A stretch of 64,000 nucleotides of DNA from Cycas panzhihuaensis (Eukaryota > Cycadophyta), in assembly GCA_023213395.1 (NCBI GenBank), contig CM041465.1:49979741-50043740 (forward strand), read 5' to 3'. Shown in pieces: positions 58,161 to 64,000 of this stretch. The notes beneath the pieces were generated by a model. The model was not told where the DNA came from and made no database searches. It saw nothing but the letters and a program-made list of their open reading frames with translations. The position numbers and the translations under genes are program-made. Each line of letters starts with the position of its first letter. Within the stretch, counting starts at the first letter, position 1.

Positions 58161-58347
58161 GCTAGCCATGGGGCTTGTCCTAGCTTTTCTTTAACTGAAT
58201 TTCTTCCTCAGACCATGGGGGTATCACGGTCCATTTTGGTCTGGATGTTAAATCATTACTGATGTACTAGGTTGTGGGAGCCTGTTTTCAAACCCACACT
58301 TAATTGTATTTTACCTTACTAAAAAAAAAAAAACCATTCCTTGGAGG

Positions 58348-59316
58348 TATTAAATACTTCATAACCTTTATTAATGACTTGGCAAACATGACATGGCTAT
58401 ATTTCCTTAAGTTAAAATTAGAATCATTTTAATGCTTTATTGACTTCAAGGTAATAATTGAAAGGTAAAGTTGCCATAAAATCTTAATCCTTAGATGAGA
58501 TAATTGGGGTGAATTTATTTCTAATAAATTCAAGGATTATTACAGGTATTTTAGAATAAGAAAATAGTTGATTAATCCTTACACCCCTTAACAAAATGGG
58601 GTAACATAAAGGAAAAATATAATAATTGTTAAAATAACAATAAGTATATTTAATAATAAGCATCTTGGTAATGAATTTTGTGTAAGAATTATTTATATAG
58701 ATATTTACTTATTAAATAAATATATAACAAAAATAGTTAGATGTTTCACACCTGAAGAGGCTTGGATAGGACACAAACCTAGCATCAAATACTTAAAGAG
58801 TGTTTAGGTGCATAATATATGTATATATTCTAAAATTGAAAAGGACCAAGTTGAATGATAAAAGCAATAAGTACATATTTATAAGATATAATGATATATC
58901 AAGATCCTATAAACTATATAATCCTAAGGTTAAAAAAATCATCATAAGTAGGGATATCATTTTGTTAAAGATAGATACTATCAAGAAGATGTTATTGAAA
59001 AAGTTAAGGGTAAAACTATAATGGTTGATATAGAACTTACCTTAAATGGTACAAATACACCTATTTCTACTAATACAAGTGGAGTAGGTCTATATATTTT
59101 AAATCAAAAAGTTTTAAAATGGGTTTAACTGGGTCATACCGCATAAGACAACCTAGATACAAACTTTGAGAGAAGGGCAACTAGATCTCAAAGAGTAAAC
59201 TTTGCATTGATGATACAAGTAATGGAGACAAATGATCCATAAAATTTTGAAGAGGTAAATAGTCAAGATGAATGAAAGGCAGTAACGAAAGAGGAGTATA
59301 ATATGGGCTATTAAAA
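58348..59316 (+). pseudogene. Copia D integrase, continued
   Basis: Directly after the LINE: GGIKYFITFINDLANMTWLY matches the copia core (GGxxYFVTFIDDFSRxxWVY), with IND for IDD. Later come INPYTPLNKMG (QxSxPYTPQQNGVAER) and RLG..TNLASNT. The open stretch 58800-59021 (KSNKYIFIRYNDISRSYKLY, IIISRDIILLK) is the segment that normally precedes RT. Ends at about 59316. Confidence 0.83.
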
Positions 59317-59319
59317 GTT

Positions 59320-59637
59320 AAATCTAATAGGAATGGAAATTTAACTTTATAGGATTATGTATCAATTTAACATGAAATTTACATTCATATTAATGACATA
59401 ATCTAAAAGTAAAATCATCTCTCATTAATTTTAATAGTGTACTATATATGCATAAATATAAATTCTAAAAAGAATTTAATTCTTGACTTGGTGACACATG
59501 TGATATGAGAGTTGTAACCCTTGATGACTTATTACTTACAAATCAATTAAATAATCTTAAGGTCTAATATATTATAAAACTTTAAGAGAAGCCTCATAGC
59601 CTAAGTTATGAGCCACAAATTAACATTAATATCAATA
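59320..59637 (-). repeat. Probable copia E 3' LTR
   Basis: Minus strand: a purine tract AAAGGGGAG (about 59638-59647) directly before TATTGATATTAATG, which looks like a copia LTR start (TGTTGAT) with one G>A change. The other LTR is not in the window, so the lower border is a guess from where copia D coding ends. Confidence 0.5.
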
Positions 59638-61872
59638 CTCCCCTTTAATATTTATTTAATATTTTTTAACATTTAAACCATCCCAAAAATTCTAAAATCA
59701 TTTATATACCAGTAATTTGGTGAAGATGTCAGCCAGTTATTTTTCTGTTGGCTTATATACCATCTCTATCACACTCTTTTGAATCAAGTATTAAATAAAG
59801 TGATTTTATACCTTAATGTATTTGGTACAAGTATGGTATATAAGATTTTTTTGTAATCTTCAAAGTACTCTGATTATGACAATATAAGATATTTGGTTTT
59901 AATTGTGATAGTCCTATGTCTTATATGATCTATTAAAATAGAATGGCTTTTATAGCTACTATAATTATAGTCTTATATTCTACTTTAATTGAGGATAAAG
60001 CAATAGTTAATTACTTTTTACTGCTCCATATAATGGTAGTTGATCTCAAACTAAAATAATATCCAAAAGTTGACATTTTATTATTTGCACATTCAACCTA
60101 ATTAAAATATACAAATCTTATTAACTTAAAGTTATCATTATAATGGAATTTGAGTCCATATTGGATTACTCTTTTTAAGTATTTAAGAATTCTTTTTATA
60201 CCTTTCTAGTGATCTATTTTAACATTGCAATTAATTTAGATACTATTCTATCTACAAAAGATATATCAGGTTTGGTAGTAAGTAGGTATATTAAATTTCC
60301 TATACGTTGTTTATATAATGTTGAATCAACATCTACTCTACCTTTTTTTATTATTAATCAAGAATCTATTTTTGTGGGGGTAGGCATGGGTTTACAATCA
60401 TCCATTCTAAATTTTTCATAATTTTTAAGGTGTACTTTGCCTACGAGATGAAGACATATTCAGGCCTTTATTATACCTCCATACCAAGGAAGTAGTATAA
60501 AGTATTAAGATCTGTTATTTTAAAGAAATGACTAAGATCTATTTTCAAGTTTGATATCATTATTTATAATTTATAGATCATTAATATATAATACTATAAA
60601 CATGATATTATTCTTTTCTTCTTTGATATATACATTTGAGTCAGTTAGAGATCCTTTAAATCTATTATTTAGAAAGCATTGATTAATCTTTTTCTACCAA
60701 ACTCTAGGAATGTATTTTAGGTCGTATAAAGTCCTTCTAAGTTGGCATCCCAAGTGGTCTTGATATTTTTCAATAAAGCCAAGTGGTTTCTCCATTCAGA
60801 CTTTTTCGTTTAAATCTTTATTAAAAAATATACTTTTTATATCTATCTGGTATAGTTGCTAATTAAATTGTGTAACTATCACCATAATAATTTAAATAGT
60901 ATTCATCTTTACAATAAGAGTGAATGCTTTTTAGTATGCATTCCCTTCTAGTTACTTGAAGCCTTTCACTACAGGTTGAGCTTTGTATTTATCTATAGAT
61001 TTTTCTAATTTGAGTTTTTTTTTTTATGGATCCATTTATATCCAATTATATACTTGCTAGCAAGTAATTTGACCAAATCCCATATGTGGTTCTTCTTGAT
61101 AGCTTAGATTTGAGATTCTATAGCATCACACTACTTTTTCTCTTTGATTACTTTTTCAAGCGTCGATGGCTCACTCAAATCCAATACACATATTATAAGA
61201 GCTATGTTTTTCTATCTAGAATGTTACATTTTTTATTTCTTCTTTCCTTTAAAATCAAGTAATAATTTCTCAACATTCTCTATAATTTTTGTATACCATT
61301 TCATAAGCTTCTTCTTTTAAGATAAAATTGTCAAATCAAATAATTTTCTTGGATTCAACTTTAGTCCTTTTTTAACATTCTTTTAGATTCAACTTCTAGA
61401 AATTGAAAAGATTCTAATTTTGCTTCATCATCTATATCAAACAACTCATATTTAGGTTTAATAATATCACATGAAGTATTGTATTTAGGAAGTTCCTCAA
61501 CCTTAACTGAATTAATATCCTAAGTCTCATCTTCCTGAAACGTAATATCACAAGTTATATAAACTTTTTAAGTTGATAACTTGTATACTTCATATGCTTT
61601 ACTTTCTTTTGAATATCTAACAAGCATGTACCTTATGCTTTTATCATCCAACTTTTGTTATTTCTCCTTTAGAATATATATGTATGTATTACATCCAAAC
61701 ATTCTTAGATGACTTATAGTTGGTTTCCTACTTGAACAAGATTCCATGGGGATCATGTTCCTTACAACCCTTGTAGTACTTTTGTTCATCATATATATTA
61801 TTGTATTCATAGCTTCTACCTATAAAAAATCTATTATATCCTTACCTTTCATCATCACTTTGGATTTTTTAA
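59638..61872 (-). mobile_element. Ty1/copia element 'E', truncated in integrase
   Basis: On the minus strand from 61872 downward: integrase end (KVMMKGKDIIDFL, NKSTTRVVRNMIPMESCSSR then KPTISHLRMFGCNTY), RT, RNase H, ending LADIFTKLLV at about 59740. Upstream integrase, protease and gag are missing. The break at 61872 abuts gypsy F, next to a short inverted repeat. Confidence 0.85.
59700..61480 (-). pseudogene. Copia E reverse transcriptase and RNase H
   Basis: Minus-strand motifs: PVVKGFK, AFTLIVKMNTI, QIDIKSIFFNKDLNEKVWME then KPLGF, CQLRRTLYDLKYIPRVW, SNVYIKEE, and VLYINDL, where YVDD has become YIND. RNase H ends with LADIFTKLL. Frames break many times. The plus-strand frame 60209-60421 is a shadow. 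Confidence 0.83.
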
Positions 61873-63020
61873 TCAAAGTGTAATGACCCTATTATATATA
61901 GTATGGGGCCATTATATGCCCTCTCCCCTGAGATGCTTTGCCCTCAAAGCATCCTAATATAAATATATGTGTCTACTACCTGTTGTTGCTAATATGTCAT
62001 AGGTAGTGATTTAATCAAGATGGTGATGAAGAGACACTATTATAGTAGATGTTGTTATCCAACAAAGATGTATAAGTCCATGTAGATGGTGATATGGTCC
62101 TGAAAAGAGTGACTCTTTTGTTTGATTATAAGAACTGAAGAAATGTGGACCCATAGTACAGTAATATGGGAATCCACAAAGGTGAGAACCTAAATGCTCC
62201 TGTACCCTAAATGAAGATGGAGTTAACTCTAAGGTAAATTTACCCCATCTTCTTTTTCTTCCTCATGTTTGGCCCCTCTTTCTAGATGGGTGCTCTGGTT
62301 AGGAATGGGGGCTTCAATATGCTAACAAAGTACAAAAGTAAAGAGGTCCCAATTTGGCTTGTAAGTATTTTGGCACCACTCTTATGTCCATAATTGAAGG
62401 GGACCTTCCAATTGTTGGGCACCTAGGCAAAGCTTGTGGTATTCAGTCAAGTTAAGTTCTTCAAAGTATGTAAGCATGGATGCAAGCCAATCATCAAAGA
62501 TGATAGAACCATCAAGCTTAAAATAAAGTAGCTCAATCCCACATTCTTCATTATTCGAGTGATCATGGTCTTGTAAAATAGCTTCATTTTACAGCCCACT
62601 ATCTTGGTCTTGTACATCTTCTATTATGGTAGCTTTAATGGCTAAATAAGCTCATATTTCTCTTTGAGGTTCCATCTTAAAGGATGCCCAATTTAGATCT
62701 AGGTGTGAGAGACACCAATCCCAAACCGTTCAACTGAGGTCCCATTGCAAAACTAGCATAGTAAACATGACTTTGGCGTAGTCTTTCTTGAAGTAATAAA
62801 CTATAGAAAAATCTTCAAAGAACTATTCCAAAGTGGCAATCTAGTCATAAAGTTGAATATCACCATCCATCCTAAAGTAAACGAGGTTGAGGTCATCATT
62901 GTAGTCAAAAAATAATTATTCGTAATCATAGTATCAATCAAGAAGACTATGTTTTTTATATAATGCAAGTAATTTCCTATCAGGCCCTAGGTCCATTTGT
63001 CCTTTTTTTTTTTTTTTTCT
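61873..63020 (-). mobile_element. Gag-only Ty3/gypsy remnant 'F'
   Basis: Minus strand: gag at about 63005-62320, then within 400 bp a purine tract (CTCAGGGGAGAGGG, about 61930-61945) and an LTR-like start (TATAATGGCCCC) that runs about 60 bp to the junction with copia E. Before the tract reads GCTTTGAGGGCAAAGCATC, like the end of gypsy coding. Protease, RT, RNase H and integrase are absent, so F is either a gag-only non-autonomous element or internally deleted. Confidence 0.6.
62320..63005 (-). pseudogene. Element F gag with apparently duplicated capsid region
   Basis: One minus-strand frame holds two similar segments. First (about 62915-62640): LNLVYFRMDGDIQLYD, then FFEDFSIVYYFKKDY, then VWDWCLSHLDLNWASF. 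Second (about 62545-62320): IELLYFKLDGSIIFDDWLAS, then YFEELNLTEYHKLC, then LEGPLQLWT and EWCQNTYKPNWDLF. Each has Y-F-x-x-DG-x-I, an F-E and a W-C...N-W-x-x-F end, i.e. the Retrotrans_gag start and W-rich end. Stops are TAG, TGA and TAA in otherwise aligned positions. An A-run (T18 on the plus strand, 63002-63019) precedes it. Confidence 0.6.
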
Positions 63021-64000
63021 GAGGAGGTGTCTATAGTTGGTTTGCCTCCTTAATGTTGTGGCCTTAAGAGAGATGGCATGCAAGCCAAAGTTTGAATGAC
63101 AAAAACTATATAAAACTTGTATTTAAAAAATTATATATAACCAAGACTTAGCTTCAAACGTTAATAACAAGAAAAGTCTAAAATAAGTCCTATAATAATC
63201 CAAAATGAAGCCCTTAAAATAAGGAATCTGATGGATTTGACAGTTTAAAAAATAGACTCCTAATTGTGAGATTATTAATAGAAAAGTATAGGTACCTAAA
63301 TAAGAGACCAAAAATATAAATTTTAGAGTCTTTAACCCCCTTTTATAAATTAACCCTTGGTCATTAAGGGGCTCCATATGACCATCATTTATTTCATAAT
63401 TTCACTCGCGAACTCCAAATAAAGTTTTAATGTGGCTTAATCAAAATGACCTTGTGAAAAAATATTTTCAAACTTAAAATTTAATGAAAATGTCCTATGC
63501 GATTTGCCACCATTGATACCTACACGATTCTACAAACTATTTCACTTGCAATATTTCCATATCCTGACTGTCTGTAAACTGCATTTGAATATTACATTTC
63601 TTCTTACCTATTTCATCATCGTACACATCTATCTATGGTAAGAGTGATTTGCAATCAGAGAGAATCTCTCCCCAAAGATCTTTATGGTGATCAACTATAT
63701 TATCAGGTGATAGTTGTATTAACCTATAAATGCCTCTGTAATATGGACTGTTAAGGCCTTTATGCAACTTCTACTAGTATTGCACTTCTTTTATATCTGA
63801 CTATAGTGATTTATATGATCTCTAAATGCCTCCTCTTATGAATTGGCTTCCTTTATTATATTAGTTGCACAGAGAGCCACAAGATTTGTATAAAGTAATA
63901 ATATCTTCACGAAGATCTGGTGACAAATAAATCATGGAAGCATGTATGCGTGTCTCAACAGAGGTAGCGTTGAGTTTTAGGCAACACTTATAGTAGCGAT
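63021..64000. other. Right-end stretch without recognised gene
   Basis: AT-rich; probably leader and LTR of element F but not shown. A minus-strand AGGTATCAATGG at about 63503-63514 is reminiscent of a primer site yet mismatches it in several positions. The minus-strand frame 63123-63377 has no domain. Confidence 0.4.

Larger units (their letters stand above)
52114..58334 (+). mobile_element. L1-type LINE (non-LTR retrotransposon), about 6.2 kb, dead
   Basis: Bounded by a perfect 13 bp target duplication and ending in a 13-base A run (58321-58333). Order on the plus strand: 5' region (52114-52708), ORF1 with DUF4283-type and zinc-knuckle parts, AP-type endonuclease, RT, zinc-finger-like RT tail, RNase H. 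Plant L1-like elements have this layout. Apparently full length, but every ORF contains stops or shifts. It sits in the copia D integrase. Confidence 0.94.
50433..59316 (+). mobile_element. Ty1/copia element 'D', partial, split by a LINE
   Basis: Gag, protease and pre-integrase parts lie at 50433-52100, integrase parts at 58348-59316. The LINE 52114-58334 sits between, in the middle of the integrase. Copia LTRs for D were not found. RT and RNase H are absent; the sequence ends at the start of RT (EEYNMGY), where a minus-strand LTR-like stretch begins. Confidence 0.82.

Noticed and set aside
63495-63520. Minus-strand AGGTATCAATGGTGG as a primer binding site for element F
   Set aside because: Too many mismatches to TGGTATCAGAGC, and no LTR partner is available to test the border.
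1-64000. Host protein-coding or RNA genes
   Set aside because: No frame outside the elements carries a recognisable domain, and no tRNA or rRNA segment was seen on either strand.

Overview
The window is plant nuclear DNA from a large, repeat-rich genome, with no recognisable host gene. The plant call rests on Ty3/gypsy elements of the Tat type (degenerate native RNase H plus an extra RNase H), a plant mobile domain (PMD) reading frame, plant-type Ty1/copia elements and a plant L1-like LINE with a terminal RNase H domain. In-frame stops that look like CAG>TAG fit decay of methylated cytosines in plants. Slow removal of very old elements would suit a gymnosperm or another large-genome vascular plant, but that is inference.

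Layout. (1) <1-5446, minus: old gypsy element 'G1' with part of its RT-RNase H region in tandem duplicate. (2) 6114-12976, plus: complete but dead copia element 'C1' with both LTRs and a near-perfect target duplication. (3) 13073-47245: a three-level nest. Old minus-strand gypsy 'A' (LTRs 13073-13610 and 46712-47245) was entered by minus-strand gypsy 'B' (19526-46546, TSD ATATT). B's own 5' LTR was then entered by a 16.5 kb plus-strand Tat-type element 'C' (29520-46010, TSD AAAAC). (4) 47246-50432: AT-rich, nothing firm. (5) 50433-59316, plus: copia 'D', cut in its integrase by an L1-like LINE (52114-58334, 13 bp TSD). (6) 59320-61872, minus: truncated copia 'E'. (7) 61873-~63020, minus: gag-only gypsy remnant 'F' with an apparently duplicated capsid region, then a tail to 64000 without identified features.

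Element C is the most interesting object. Its gag-protease-RT-RNase H-integrase reads in one frame (broken by stops, plus one frameshift in the integrase). It is followed by about 2.5 kb carrying a PMD gene on the OPPOSITE strand, with a frame-preserving GT-AG intron, and then by a second, archaeal-type RNase H with all four catalytic acidic residues. The native RNase H of the same element has lost two of its aspartates.

Other unusual structures are a roughly 0.94 kb array of about 43 units, each opening with an 8 bp palindrome (GTTGCAAC type) at 21-22 bp spacing, just downstream of A's integrase; a decayed extra sense ORF after B's integrase; and the doubled gag region of F. Almost all coding regions are pseudogenes. 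The only nearly intact products are C's second RNase H and parts of its antisense PMD gene.
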